From contig NW_026893844.1 of the NCBI RefSeq assembly GCF_032452875.1, forward strand, positions 1 to 64,000: a stretch of DNA of 64,000 bases, given 5' to 3'. The notes beneath the pieces were generated by a model. The model was not told the origin of the DNA, did no database searches, and saw nothing but the letters and a program-made list of their open reading frames with translations. Shown here piece after piece: positions 41,059-55,443 of this stretch. This DNA is from Bos javanicus (Eukaryota > Chordata > Mammalia > Artiodactyla > Bovidae). Both the position numbers and the translations under genes were made by a program. Position 1 is the stretch's first letter; every line of letters starts with the position of its first letter.

Positions 41059-42264
41059 TGATCACGTGACTGAGCATGCACTGTTCACGTGGCTGATCAT
41101 ACACTGATCACGTGACTGATCATGCACTGATCACGTGACTGATCATGCACTGATCACGTGGCTATCATGCACTGATCACGTGGCTGACATGCACTGATCA
41201 CGTGGCTGATCATGCACTGATCACGTGGCTGATCATGCACTGATCACGTGACTGATCATGCACTGATCACGTGGCTGATCATGCACTGATCACGTGGCTG
41301 ATCATGCACTGATCACGTGGCTGATCATGCACTGATCACGTGGCTATCATGCACTGATCACGTGGCTGATCATGCACTGATCACGTAGCTAACATGCACT
41401 GATCACGTGACTGATCATGCACTGATCACGTGACTGATCATGCACTGATCACGTGGCTATCATGCACTGATCACGTGACTGATCATGCACTGATCACGTC
41501 TATATCATGCACTGATCACGTGACTGATCATGCACTGATCACGTGACTGATCATGCACTGATCACGTGGCTGATCATGCACTGATCACGTGGCTGATCAT
41601 GCAGATCACGTGACTGATCATGCACTGATCACGTGGCTGATCATGCACTGATCACGTGTTGATCATGCACTGATCACGTGGCTGATCATGCACTGATCAC
41701 GTGGCTGATCATACACTGATCACGTGACTGATCATGCACTGATCACGTGACTGATCATGCACTGATCACGTGGCTATCATGCACTGATCACGTGGCTGAT
41801 CATGCACTGATCACGTGACTGATCATGCACTGATCACGTGACTGATCATGCACTGATCACGTGACTGATCATGCACTGATCACGTGGCTATCATGCACTG
41901 ATCACGTGGCTATCATGCACTGATCACGTGGCTGATCATGCACTGATCACGTGACTGATCATGCACTGATCACGTGGCTATCATGCACTGATCACGTGGC
42001 TGATCATGCACTGATCACGTAGCTATCATGCACTGATCACGTGACTGATCATGCACTGATCACTGACTGATCATGCACTGATCACGTGACTGATCATGCA
42101 CTGATCACGTGGCTATCATGCACTGATCACGTGGCTGATCATGCACTGATCACGTGGCTACCATGCACTGATCACGTGACTGATCATGCACTGATCACAT
42201 GATTGATCATGCACTGATCACGTGGCTAATCATGCATGATCATGTGACTGATCATGCGCTGATC
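41059..42264 (+). repeat. Uniform 23-mers
   Basis: Among the most regular monomers in the window; one 7-bp loss near 41,601 (CATGCAGATCACG). The leader of block 24 is a hybrid: GATTGATC and GTGGCTAATCATG as before B blocks, then ATGCGCTGATC as before A blocks. Confidence 0.9.
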
Positions 42265-42529
42265 ATGTTTGCTATCATACACTGATCATGTGCCTCTGGA
42301 GGCAATGAACAAAGAGCTGAGTAGGCACGAATCAGTCAGCAGGCAATAATCATGGAACTCAGCTGTGAGGAATCATGCTGCTCAGCTGGCAATAATCAAG
42401 CAGCTGAGCAGGCAGGAATTACGCAGCACAGCTGGCAATTGTCAAGCAGATGACAGGCAGGAATCATGCAGCTCAGCTGGCAATTGTCAAGCAGATGAGC
42501 AGACAGTAATCACGCAGCTCAGCAGGCCC
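42265..42529 (+). repeat. Diverged block 24, A/B intermediate
   Basis: Has the type B CAATGAAC and the B-specific AAAC loss (GAATCAGTCAGC), but type A TTTGCTATC, GGCACGAATC, TGTGAGGAATC, TCAAGCAGCTGAGC and CACAGCTGGC. It also carries A' CAGCTGTGAG. It is either a recombinant or a relic of the A-to-B transition. Confidence 0.92.
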
Positions 42530-43896
42530 TGATCACGTGACTGAGCATGCACTGTTCACGTGGCTGATCATACACTGATCACGTGATGATCATGCACTGA
42601 TCACGTGGATATCATGCACTGATCACGTGGCTGATCATACACTGTTCACGTGTCTGACCATGCACTGATCACGTGGCTGATCATACACTGCTCACGTAAC
42701 TGATCATGCACTGATCACGTGGCTGAACATGCACTGTTCACGTGGCTGATCACACACCTGTCACGTGACATATCATGCACTGATCACGTGGCACTCATGC
42801 ACTGATCACGTGGCTGATCATACTCTGCTCACGTAACTGATCATGCACACATCACGTGGCTATCATGCACTGCTCACGTGGCTCGTCATGGAATGATCAC
42901 GTAGCTACCATATACTGGTCACGTGACTGATCATGCACAGATCACGTAAATGATCATGCACTGTTCACGTGACTGATCATGTACTGATCACGTGACTGAT
43001 CATGCACTGATCACGTGGCTATCATGCACTGCTCACGTGGCTGATCATGCAATGATCACGTAGCAACCATGTACTGGTCACGTGACTGATCATGCACTGA
43101 TCACGTAATTGATCATGCACTGATCACGTGGCTCATCATGCACTGATCACGTGGCTGATCACACATGTATCACGTGACTGATCATGCACTGATCACGTGG
43201 CTCTCATGCACTGATCACGTGACTGATCATGCACTGATCACGTCTATATCATGCACTGATCACGTGACTGATCATGCACTGATCACGTGGCTGATCATGC
43301 ACTGATCACGTGACTGATCATGCACTGATCACGTGGCTGATCATGCACTGATCACGTGGCTGATCATGCACTGATCACGTGACTGATCATGCACTGATCA
43401 CGTGACTGATCATGCACTGATCACGTGGCTATCATGCACTGCTCACGTGGCTGATCATGCATGATCACGCAGCTACCATGTACTGGTCACATGACTGATC
43501 ATGCACTGATCACGTGACTGATCATGCAGTGATCACGTGGCTATCATGCACTACTCACGTGGCTGATCATGCAATGATCATGTAGCTACCATGTACAGGT
43601 CACGTGAATGATCATACACCCATCAGGTGACTGATCATGCACTGATCACGTGGCTATCATGCACTGATCACGAGACTGATCATGCACTGATCACGTCTAT
43701 ATCATGCACTGATCACATGACTGCCCGTGCACTGATCACGTGGATGATCATACACTAATCTTGTGACAGATCATGCACTGATCACGTGGCTGATCATGCA
43801 CTGATACCGTGACTGAGCATGGACTGATCACATGACTATCATGTAGTGATCACGTGACTTAATGGCGCTGATCATGTGACTGATCATGCGCTGATC
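42530..43896 (+). repeat. Long trailer, uniform 23-mers, leader
   Basis: A long type A trailer follows the intermediate block, to about 43,190. Plain monomers, then a full leader from about 43,668 with GACTGCCCGTG as before blocks 2 and 28. Confidence 0.88.
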
Positions 43897-44165
43897 ATGT
43901 TTGCTATCATACACTGATCATGTGCCTCTGGAGGCAATAAACAAAGAGCTGAGTAGGCACGAATCAAACAGTCAGCAGGCAATAATCATGGAACTCAGGT
44001 GTGAGGAATCATGCTGCTCAGCTGGCAATAATCAAGCAGCTGAGCAGGCAGGAATTACGCAGCACAGCTGGCAATTGTCAAGCAGATGACAGGCAGGAAT
44101 CGTGCAGCTCAGCTGGCAATTGTCAAGCAGATGAGCAGACAGTAATCACGCAGCTCAGCAGGCCC
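43897..44165 (+). repeat. Diverged block 25, type A
   Basis: Matches the reference copy; trailer has GATGAACATG for GATGATCATG. Confidence 0.94.
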
Positions 44166-45551
44166 AGATCACGTGACTGAGCATGCACTGTTCACGTGGC
44201 TGATCATACACTGATCACGTGATGAACATGCACTGATCACTTGGATATCATGCACTGATCACGTGGCTGATCATACACTGTTCACGTGTCTGACCATGCA
44301 CTGATCACGTGGCTGATCATACACTGCTCACGTAACTGATCATGCACTGATCACGTGGCTATCATGCACTGATCACGTGGCTGATCATGCACTGTTCACG
44401 TGGCTGATCACACACCTGTCACGTGACATATCATGCACTGATCACGTGGCACTCATGCACTGATCACGTGGCTGATCATACTCTGCTCACGTAACTCATG
44501 CACACATCACGTGGCTATCATGCACTGCTCACGTGGCTCGTCATGGAATGATCACGTAGCAACCATATACTGGTCACGTGACTGATCATGCACTGATCAC
44601 GTAAATGATCATGCACTGTTCACGTGACTGATCATGTACTGATCACGTGACTGATCATGCACTGATCACGTGGCTATCATGCACTGCTCACGTGGCTGAT
44701 CATGCAACGATCACGTAGCAACCATGTACTGGTCACGTGACTGATCATGCACTGATCACGTAATTGATCCTGCACTGATCACGTGGCTCATCATGCACTG
44801 ATCACGTGGCTGATCACACATGTATCACGTGACTGATCATGCACTGATCACGTGGCTCTCATGCACTGATCACGTGACTGATCATGCACTGATCACGTCT
44901 ATATCATGCACTGATCACATGACTGATCATGCACTGATCACGTGGATGATCATGCACTGATCACGTGACTGATCATGCACTGATCACGTGGCTGATCATG
45001 CACTGATCACGTGGCTGATCATGCACTGATCACGTGACTGATCATGCACTGATCACGTGTCTGATCATGCACTGATCACGTGGCTATCATGCACTGATCA
45101 CGTGGCTGATCATGCATGATCACGCAGCTACCATGTACTGGTCACATGACTGATCATGCACTGATCACGTGACTGATCATGCAGTGATCACGTGGCTATC
45201 ATGAACTACTCACGTGGCTGATCATGCAATGATCATGTAGCTACCATGTACAGGTCACGTGAATGATCATACACCCATCAGGTGACTGATCATGCACTGA
45301 TCACGTGGCTATCATGCACTGATCACGAGACTGATCATGCACTGATCACGTCTATATCATGCACTGATCACATGACTGCCCATGCACTGATCACGTGGAT
45401 GATCATACACTAATCTTGTGACAGATCATGCACTGATCACGTGGCTGATCATGCACTGATACCGTGACTGAGCATGGACTGATCACATGACTATCATGTA
45501 GTGATCACGTGACTTAATGGCGCTGATCATGTGACTGATCATGCGCTGATC
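44166..45551 (+). repeat. Long trailer, uniform 23-mers, leader
   Basis: Trailer to about 44,860, then plain monomers including leader-like CTATATC near 44,900. Leader from about 45,323. Block-to-block distance 1,655 bp, close to the 1,650 bp between blocks 2 and 3. Confidence 0.88.
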
Positions 45552-45820
45552 ATGTTTGCTATCATACACTGATCATGTGCCTCTGGAGGCAATAAACAAA
45601 GAGCTGAGTAGGCACGAATCAAACAGTCAGCAGGCAATAATCATGGAACTCAGGTGTGAGGAATCATGCTGCTCAGCTGGCAATAATCAAGCAGCTGAGC
45701 AGGCAGGAATTACGCAGCACAGCTGGCAATTGTCAAGCAGATGACAGGCAGGAATCGTGCAGCTCAGCTGGCAATTGTCAAGCAGATGAGCAGACAGTAA
45801 TCACGCAGCTCAGCAGGCCC
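45552..45820 (+). repeat. Diverged block 26, type A
   Basis: Matches the reference copy by eye. Confidence 0.94.
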
Positions 45821-46548
45821 AGATCACGTGACTGAGCATGCACTGTTCACGTGGCTGATCATACACTGATCACGTGATGATCATGCACTGATCACTTGGA
45901 TATCATGCACTGATCACGTGGCTGATCATACACTGTTCACGTGTCTGACCATGCACTGATCACGTGGCTGATCATACACTGCTCACGTAACTGATCATGC
46001 ACTGATCACGTGGCTATCATGCACTGATCACGTGGCTGATCATGCACTGATCACGTGGCAATCATGTACTGATCACGTGACTGATCATGCACTGATCACG
46101 TAACTGATCATGCACTGATCACGTGGCTGATCATGCACTGATCACGTGGCTGATCACACACGATCACGTGACTGATCATGCACTGATCACGTGGCTATCA
46201 TGCACTGATCACGTGGCTATCATGCACTGATCACGTGGCTGATCATGCAATGATCACGGAGCTGCCATGCACTGGTCACGTGACTGATCATGCACTGATC
46301 ACGTAATTGATCATGCACTGATCACGTGACTGATCATGCACTGATCACGTGACTGATCATGCACTGATCACGTGACTGATCATGCACTGATCACGTGGCT
46401 ATCATGCACTGATCACGTGGCTGATCATGCACTGATCACAGCTACCATGTACTGTCACATGACTGATCATGCACTGATCACATAATTGATCATGCACTGA
46501 TCACGTGGCTTATCATGCACTGATCATGTGACTGATCATGTGCTGATC
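45821..46548 (+). repeat. Short trailer and uniform 23-mers before B2
   Basis: Trailer to about 45,990. A GGAGCTGCCATGCACTGG marker unit near 46,258 recurs before blocks 31, 34 and 36. Type B leader at the end. Confidence 0.9.
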
Positions 46549-46813
46549 ATGTTTGGTGTCACACACTGATCATGTGCCTATGGAGGCAATGAACATAGAG
46601 CTGAGTAGGCAGGAATCAGTCAGCAGGCTATAATCATGTAATTCACCTCTGAGAAATCATGCTGCTGAGCTGGCAATAATCAAGTAGATGAGCAGGCAGG
46701 AATTACGCAGCACAGGTGGCAATTGTCAAGCAGCTGACAGGCAGGAATCGTGCAGCTCAGCTGGCAATTGTCAAGCAGATGAGCAGACAGTAATCACGCA
46801 GCTCAGCAGGCCC
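46549..46813 (+). repeat. Diverged block 27, type B2
   Basis: B2 markers plus GTGCCTATGGAGG, TGCTGAGCTGGC and CAAGCAGCTGACAGG. Private change CATGTAATTCACC for CATGGAACTCACC. Confidence 0.92.
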
Positions 46814-47521
46814 TGATCACGTGACTGAGCTTGCACTGATCACGTGGCTGATCACACACTGATCACGTGACTGATCATGCACTGATCACGTGACTGATCA
46901 TGCACTGATCACGTGGCTATCATGCACTGATCACGTGGCTGACATACACTGATCACGTGCCTGGTCATGCACTGATCACGTGGCTGATCATGCACTGATC
47001 ACGTGACTGATCATGCACTGATCTCGTGTCTGATCATGCACTGATCACGTGGCTATCATGCACTGCTCACGTGGCTGATCATGCCATGATCACGCAGCTA
47101 CCATGTACTGGTCACATGACTGATCATGCACTGATCACGTGACTGATCATGCAGTGATCACGTGGCTATCATGCACTACTCACGTGGCTGATCATGCAAT
47201 GATCATGTAGCTACCATGTACTTGTCACGTGAATGATCATACACCCATCAGGTGACTGATCATGCACTGATCACGTGGCTATCATGCACTGATCACGAGA
47301 CTGATCATGCACTGATCACGTCTATATCATGCACTGATCACATGACTGCCCGTGCACTGATCACGTGGATGATCATACACTAATCTTGTGACAGATCATG
47401 CACTGATCACGTGGCTGATCATGCACTGATACCGTGACTGAGCATGGACTGATCACATGACTATCATGTAGTGATCACGTGACTTAATGGCGCTGATCAT
47501 GTGACTGATCATGCGCTGATC
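46814..47521 (+). repeat. Uniform 23-mers and type A leader
   Basis: Begins CTGAGCTTGCACTG. Includes GACATACACTG, GATCTCGTGTCTG and the full leader from about 47,295. B-to-A spacing of 973 bp is repeated exactly after block 31. Confidence 0.9.
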
Positions 47522-47790
47522 ATGTTTGCTATCATACACTGATCATGTGCCTCTGGAGGCAATAAACAAAGAGCTGAGTAGGCACGAATCAAACAGTCAG
47601 CAGGCAATAATCATGGAACTCAGCTGTGAGGAATCATGCTGCTCAGCTGGCAATAATCAAGCAGCTGAGCAGGCAGGAATTACGCAGCACAGCTGGCAAT
47701 TGTCAAGCAGATGACAGGCAGGAATCGTGCAGCTCAGCTGGCAATTGTCAAGCAGATGAGCAGACAGTAATCACGCAGCTCAGCAGGCCC
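47522..47790 (+). repeat. Diverged block 28, type A'
   Basis: CAGCTGTGAGG variant; unlike the other A' copies it ends GGCCCAGATC. Confidence 0.93.
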
Positions 47791-49243
47791 AGATCACGTG
47801 ACTGAGCATGCACTGTTCACGTGGCTGATCATACACTGATCACGTGATGATCATGCACTGATCACTTGGATATCATGCACTGATCACGTGGCTGATCATA
47901 CACTGTTCACGTGTCTGACCATGCACTGATCACGTGGCTGATCATACACTGCTCACGTAACTGATCATGCACTGATCACGTGGCTATCATGCACTGATCA
48001 CGTGGCTGAACATGCACTGTTCACGTGGCTGATCACACACCTGTCACGTGACATATCATGCACTGATCACGTGGCACTCATGCACTGATCACGTGGCTGA
48101 TCATACTCTGCTCACGTAACTCATGCACACATCACGTGGCTATCATGCACTGCTCACGTGGCTCGTCATGGAATGATCACGTAGCAACCATATACTGGTC
48201 ACGTGACTGATCATGCAAAGATCACGTAAATGATCATGCACTGTTCACGTGACTGATCATGTACTGATCACGTGACTGATCATGCACTGATCACGTGGCT
48301 ATCATGCTCTGCTCACGTGGCTGATCATGCAATGATCACGTAGCAACCATGTACTGGTCACGTGACTGATCATGCACTGATCACGTAATTGATCCTGCAC
48401 TGATCACGTGGCTCATCATGCACTGATCACGTGGCTGATCACACATGTATCACGTGACTGATCATGCACTGATCACGTGGCTGTCATGCACTGATCACGT
48501 GGATATCATGCACTGATCACGTGGCTGATCACACACGTATCACATGACTGATCATGCACTGATCACGTGGCTATCATGCACTGATCACGTGGCTATCATG
48601 CACTGATCACGTGGCTGATCATGCAATGATCACGTAGCTACCATGTACTGGTCACGTGACTGATCATGCACTGATCACGTAATTGATCATGCACTGATCA
48701 CGTGGCTGATCATGCACTGATCACGTGGCTGATCATGCACTGATCACGTGACTGATCATGCACTGATCACGTGACTGATCATGCACTGATCACGTGGCTA
48801 TCATGCACTGATCACGTGGCTGACATACACTGATCACATGACTGATCATGCACTGATCACGTGGCTGATCATGCACTGATCACGTGGCTATCATGCACTA
48901 CTCACGTGGCTGATCATGCAATGATCACGTAGCTACCATGTACAGGTCACGTGAATGATCATACACCCATCAGGTGACTGATCATGCACTGATCACGTGG
49001 CTATCATGCACTGATCACGAGACTGATCATGCACTGATCACGTCTATATCATGCACTGATCACATGACTGCCCATGCACTGATCACGTGGATGATCATAC
49101 ACTAATCTTGTGACAGATCATGCACTGATCACGTGGCTGATCATGCACTGATACCGTGACTGAGCATGGACTGATCACATGACTATCATGTAGTGATCAC
49201 GTGACTTAATGGCGCTGATCATGTGACTGATCATGCGCTGATC
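47791..49243 (+). repeat. Long trailer, uniform 23-mers, leader
   Basis: Trailer to about 48,550 with ATGCAAAGATCACG near 48,216, shared with the trailer of block 38. Short plain run, then leader from about 49,015. Confidence 0.88.
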
Positions 49244-49512
49244 ATGTTTGCTATCATACACTGATCATGTGCCTCTGGAGGCAATAAACAAAGAGCTGAG
49301 TAGGCATGAATCAAACAGTCAGCAGGCAATAATCATGGAACTCAGGTGTGAGGAATCATGCTGCTCAGCTGGCAATAATCAAGCAGCTGAGCAGGCAGGA
49401 ATTACGCAGCACAGCTGGCAATTGTCAAGCAGATGACAGGCAGGAATCGTGCAGCTCAGCTGGCAATTGTCAAGCAGATGAGCAGACAGTAATCACGCAG
49501 CTCAGCAGGCCC
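49244..49512 (+). repeat. Diverged block 29, type A
   Basis: GGCATGAATC (CpG to TpG) as in block 15. Confidence 0.94.
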
Positions 49513-50356
49513 AGATCACGTGACTGAGCATGCACTGTTCACGTGGCTGATCATACACTGATCACGTGATGATCATGCACTGATCACTTGGATATCATGC
49601 ACTGATCACGTGGCTGATCATACACTGATCACGTGTCTGACCATGCACTGATCACGTGGCTGATCATGCACTGATCACGTAACTGATCATGCACTGATCA
49701 CGTGGCTATCATGCACTGATCACGTGGCTGATCATGCACTGATCACGTAGCTACCATGTACTGGTCACGTGACTGATCATGCACTGATCACGTAATTGAT
49801 CATGCACTGATCACGTGGCTGATCATGCACTGATCACGTGGCTGATCACACATGATCACGTGACTGATCATGCACTGATCACGTGGCTATCATGCACTGA
49901 TCACGTGGCTGATCATGCACTGATCACGTGACTGATCATGCACTGATCACGTGACTGATCATGCACTGATCACGTGGCTATCATGCACTGATCACGTGGC
50001 TGATCATGCATGATCACGTAGCTACCATGTACTGGTCACGTGACTGATCATGCACTGATCACGTGACTGATCATGCACTGATCACGTGGCTGATCATGCA
50101 CTGATCACGTGGCTGATCATGCACTGATCACGTGACTGATCATGCACTGATCACGTCTATATCATGCACTGATCACATGACTGCCCATGCACTGATCACG
50201 TGGATGATCATACACTAATCTTGTGACAGATCATGCACTGATCACGTGGCTGATCATGCACTGATACCGTGACTGAGCATGGACTGATCACATGACTATC
50301 ATGTAGTGATCACGTGACTTAATGGCGCTGATCATGTGACTGATCATGCGCTGATC
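49513..50356 (+). repeat. Short trailer, uniform 23-mers, leader
   Basis: Shortest A-to-A interval away from the left end apart from none other below 1.1 kb: about 1,113 bp start to start. The leader begins at CGTCTATATC (about 50,154) without CGAGACTG. Confidence 0.89.
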
Positions 50357-50625
50357 ATGTTTGCTATCATACACTGATCATGTGCCTCTGGAGGCAATAA
50401 ACAAAGAGCTGAGTAGGCACGAATCAAACAGTCAGCAGGCAATAATCATGGAACTCAGGTGTGAGGAATCATGCTGCTCAGCTGGCAATAATCAAGCAGC
50501 TGAGCAGGCAGGAATTACGCAGCACAGCTGGCAATTGTCAAGCAGATGACAGGCAGGAATCGTGCAGCTCAGCTGGCAATTGTCAAGCAGATGAGCAGAC
50601 AGTAATCACGCAGCTCAGCAGGCCC
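50357..50625 (+). repeat. Diverged block 30, type A
   Basis: Matches the reference copy by eye. Confidence 0.94.
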
Positions 50626-52431
50626 AGATCACGTGACTGAGCATGCACTGTTCACGTGGCTGATCATACACTGATCACGTGATGATCATGCACTGATCAC
50701 GTGGATATCATGCACTGATCACGTGGCTGATCATACACTGTTCACGTGTCTGACCATGCACTGATCACGTGGCTGATCATACACTGCTCACGTAACTGAT
50801 CATGCACTGATCACGTGGCTATCATGCACTGATCACGTGGCTGAACATGCACTGTTCACGTGGCTGATCACACACCTGTCACGTGACATATCATGCACTG
50901 ATCACGTGGCACTCATGCACTGATCACGTGGCTGATCATACTCTGCTCACGTAACTCATGAACACATCACGTGGCTATCATGCACTGCTCACGTGGCTGA
51001 TCATGCAATGATCACGTAGCTACCATGTACTGGTCACGTGACTGATCATGCACTGATCACGTAATTGATCATGCACTGATCACGTGGCTGATCATGCACT
51101 GATCACGTGACTGATCATGCACTGATCACGTGGCTATCATGCACTGATCACGTGGCTGATCATGCACTGATCACGTGTCTGACCATGCACTGATCACGTG
51201 GCTGATCATGCACTGATCACGTAACTGATCATGCACTGATCACGTGGCTATCATGCACTGATCACGTGGCTGATCATGCACTGATCACGTGGCTGATCAC
51301 ACACTGTCACGTGACTATCATGCACTGATCACGTGGCACTCATGCACTGATCACGTGGCTGATCATACACTGATCACGTGACTCATGCACACATCACGTG
51401 GCTATCATGCACTGATCACGTGGCTGTCATGCAATGATCACGTAGCTACCATATACTGGTCACGTGACTGATCATGCACTGATCACGTGAATGATCATGC
51501 ACTGATCACGTGACTGATCATGCACTGATCACGTGACTGATCATGCACTGATCACGTGGCTATCATGCACTGATCACGTGGCTGATCATGCAATGATCAC
51601 GTAGCAACCATGTACTGTCACGTGACTGATCATGCACTGATCACGTAATTGATCATGCACTGATCACGTGGCTCATCATGCACTGATCACGTGGCTGATC
51701 ACACATGATCACGTGACTGATCATGCACTGATCACGTGGCTCTCATGCACTGATCACGTGGCTGATCATGCACTGATCACGTGGCTATCATGCACTGATC
51801 ACGTGGCTGATCATGCACTGATCACGTAGCTACCATGCACTGATCACGTGACTGATCATGCACTGATCACGTAATTGATCATGCACTGATCACGTGGCTG
51901 ATCATGCACTGATCACGTGGCTGATCACACTGATCACGTGACTGATCATGCACTGATCACGTGAATGATCATGCACTGATCACGTGGCTATCATGCACTG
52001 ATCACGTGGATATCATGCACTGATCACGTGGCTGATCACACACGATCACGTGACTGATCATGCACTGATCACGTGGCTATCATGCACTGATCACGTGGCT
52101 ATCATGCACTGATCACGTGGCTGATCATGCAATGATCTGGAGCTGCCATGCACTGATCACGTGACTGATCATGCACTGATCACGTGATTGATCATGCACT
52201 GATCACGTGACTGATCATGCACTGATCACGTGACTGATCATGCACTGATCACGTGACTGATCATGCACTGATCACGTGGCTATCATGCACTGCTCACGTG
52301 GCTGATCATGCACTGATCACGCAGCTACCATGTACTGTCACGTGACTGATCATGCACTGATCACGTAATTGATCATGCACTGATCACGTGGCTTATCATG
52401 CACTGATCATGTGACTGATCATGTGCTGATC
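50626..52431 (+). repeat. Trailer, second orphan trailer, uniform 23-mers
   Basis: The long trailer is cut off near 50,990. After about 180 bp of plain monomers a second, consensus-reverted trailer runs at about 51,175-51,720. A GGAGCTGCCATG unit with a 3-bp loss lies near 52,137. Type B leader at the end. Confidence 0.87.
51175..51720 (+). repeat. Orphan trailer following a complete one
   Basis: Repeats the order GTGTCTGACCATG, GTAACTG, CACACACTGTCACG, GTGGCACTCATG, ACCATATACTGG, GTAATTGATC and CACACATGATC, about 430 bp after the equivalent part of the block 30 trailer, with most substitutions back to consensus. Confidence 0.78.
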
Positions 52432-52696
52432 ATGTTTGGTGTCACACACTGATCATGTGCCTATGGAGGCAATGAACATAGAGCTGAGTAGGCAGGAATC
52501 AGTCAGCAGGCTATAATCATGGAACTCACCTCTGAGAAATCATGCTGCTGAGCTGGCAATAATCAAGTAGATGAGCAGGCAGGAATTACGCAGCACAGGT
52601 GGCAATTGTCAAGCAGCTGACAGGCAGGAATCGTGCAGCTCAGCTGGCAGTTGTCAAGCAGATGAGCAGACAGTAATCACGCAGCTCAGCAGGCCC
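52432..52696 (+). repeat. Diverged block 31, type B2
   Basis: Same sub-form as block 27 (GCCTATGGAGG, TGCTGAGCTGGC, CAAGCAGCTGACAGG). Private change CTGGCAGTTGTC. Confidence 0.92.
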
Positions 52697-53404
52697 TGAT
52701 CACGTGACTGATCATGCACTGATCACGTGGCTGATCATGCACTGATCACGTGACTGATCATGCACTGATCATGTGACTGATCATGCACTGATCACGTGGC
52801 TATCATGCACTGATCACGTGGCTGACATACACTGATCACGTGCCTGGTCATGCACTGATCACGTGGCTGATCATGCACTGATCACGTGACTGATCATGCA
52901 CTGATCTCGTGTCTGATCATGCACTGATCACGTGGCTATCATGCACTGCTCACGTGGCTGATCATGCGATGATCACGCAGCTACCATGTACTGGTCACAT
53001 GACTGATCATGCACTGATCACGTGACTGATCATGCAGTGATCACGTGGCTATCATGCACTACTCACGTGGCTGATCATGCAATGATCATGTAGCTACCAT
53101 GTACAGGTCACGTGAATGATCATACACCCATCAGGTGACTGATCATGCACTGATCACGTGGCTATCATGCACTGATCACGAGACTGATCATGCACTGTTC
53201 ACGTCTATATCATGCACTGATCACATGACTGCCCATGCACTGATCACGTGGATGATCATACACTAATCTTGTGACAGATCATGCACTGATCACGTGGCTG
53301 ATCATGCACTGATACCGTGACTGAGCATGGACTGATCACATGACTATCATGTAGTGATCACGTGACTTAATGGCGCTGATCATGTGACTGATCATGCGCT
53401 GATC
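52697..53404 (+). repeat. Uniform 23-mers and type A leader
   Basis: Close copy of 46,814-47,521, sharing GACATACACTG, CCTGGTCATG and GATCTCGTGTCTG. The trailer start has reverted to consensus. Confidence 0.9.
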
Positions 53405-53673
53405 ATGTTTGCTATCATACACTGATCATGTGCCTCTGGAGGCAATAAACAAAGAGCTGAGTAGGCACGAATCAAACAGTCAGCAGGCAATAATCATGGA
53501 ACTCAGGTGTGAGGAATCATGCTGCTCAGCTGGCAATAATCAAGCAGCTGAGCAGGCAGGAATTACGCAGCACAGCTGGCAATTGTCAAGCAGATGACAG
53601 GCAGGAATCGTGCAGCTCAGCTGGCAATTGTCAAGCAGATGAGCAGACAGTAATCACGCAGCTCAGCAGGCCC
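53405..53673 (+). repeat. Diverged block 32, type A
   Basis: Matches the reference copy by eye. Confidence 0.94.
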
Positions 53674-55443
53674 AGATCACGTGACTGAGCATGCACTGTT
53701 CACGTGGCTGATCATACACTGATCACGTGATGATCATGCACTGATCACTTGGATATCATGCACTGATCACGTGGCTGATCATACACTGTTCACGTGTCTG
53801 ACCATGCACTGATCACGTGGCTGATCATACACTGCTCACGTAACTGATCATGCACTGATCACGTGGCTATCATGCACTGATCACGTGGCTGAACATGCAC
53901 TGTTCACGTGGCTGATCACACACCTGTCACGTGACATATCATGCACTGATCACGTGGCACTCATGCACTGATCACGTGGCTGATCATACTCTGCTCACGT
54001 AACTCATGCACACATCACGTGGCTATCATGCACTGCTCACGTGGCTCGTCATGGAATGATCACGTAGCTACCATATACTGGTCACGTGACTGATCATGCA
54101 CAGATCACGTAAATGATCATGCACTGTTCACGTGACTGATCATGTACTGATCACGTGACTGATCATGCACTGATCACGTGGCTATCATGCTCTGCTCACG
54201 TGGCTGATCATGCAATGATCACGTAGCAACCATGTACTGGTCACGTGACTGATCATGCACTGATCACGTAATTGATCCTGCACTGATCACGTGGCTCATC
54301 ATGCACTGATCACGTGGCTGATCACACATGTATCACGTGACTGATCATGCACTGATCACGTGGCTCTCATGCACTGATCACGTGGCTGTCATGCACTGAT
54401 CACGTGGATATCATGCACTGATCACGTGGCTGATCACACACGTATCACATGACTGATCATGCACTGATCACGTGGCTATCATGCACTGATCACGTGGCTG
54501 ATCATGCAATGATCACGTAGCTACCATGTACTGGTCACGTGACTGATCATGCACTGATCACGTAATTGATCATGCACTGATCACGTGGCTGATCATGCAC
54601 TGATCACGTGGCTGATCATGCACTGATCACATAACTGATCATGCACTGATCACGTGACTGATCATGCACTGATCACGTGGCTATCATGCACTGATCACGT
54701 GGCTGATCATGCACTGATCACGTGACTGATCATGCACTGATCACGTGGCTGATCATGCACTGATCACGTGGCTGTCATGCACTGATCACGTGGCTGATCA
54801 TGCACTGATCACGTGACTATCATGCACTGATCACGTGACTGATCATGCACTGATCACGTGACTGATCATGCACTGATCACGTGGCTATCATGCACTGATC
54901 ACGTGGCTGATCATGCACTGATCACGTGACTGATCATGCACTGATCACGTGGCTGATCATGCACTGATCACGTGACTGATCATGCACTGATCACGTGGCT
55001 ATCATGCACTGATCACGTGGCTGATCATGCACTGATCACGTGACTGATCATGCACTGATCACGTGGCTATCATGCACTGATCACGTGGCTGATCATGCAT
55101 GATCACGCAGCTACCATGTACTGGTCACGTGACTGATCATGCACTGATCACGTGACTGATCATGCACTGATCACGTGGCTATCATGCACTGATCACGTGG
55201 CTGATCATGCACTGATCACGGACTGATCATGCACTGATCACGTCTATATCATGCACTGATCACATGACTGCCCATGCACTGATCACGTGGATGATCATAC
55301 ACTAATCTTGTGACAGATCATGCACTGATCACGTGGCTGATCATGCACTGATACCGTGACTGAGCATGGACTGATCACATGACTATCATGTAGTGATCAC
55401 GTGACTTAATGGCACTGATCATGTGACTGATCATGCGCTGATC
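53674..55443 (+). repeat. Long trailer, uniform 23-mers, leader
   Basis: Trailer to about 54,450, very regular monomers from 54,540 to 55,200, leader from about 55,225. Confidence 0.89.
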
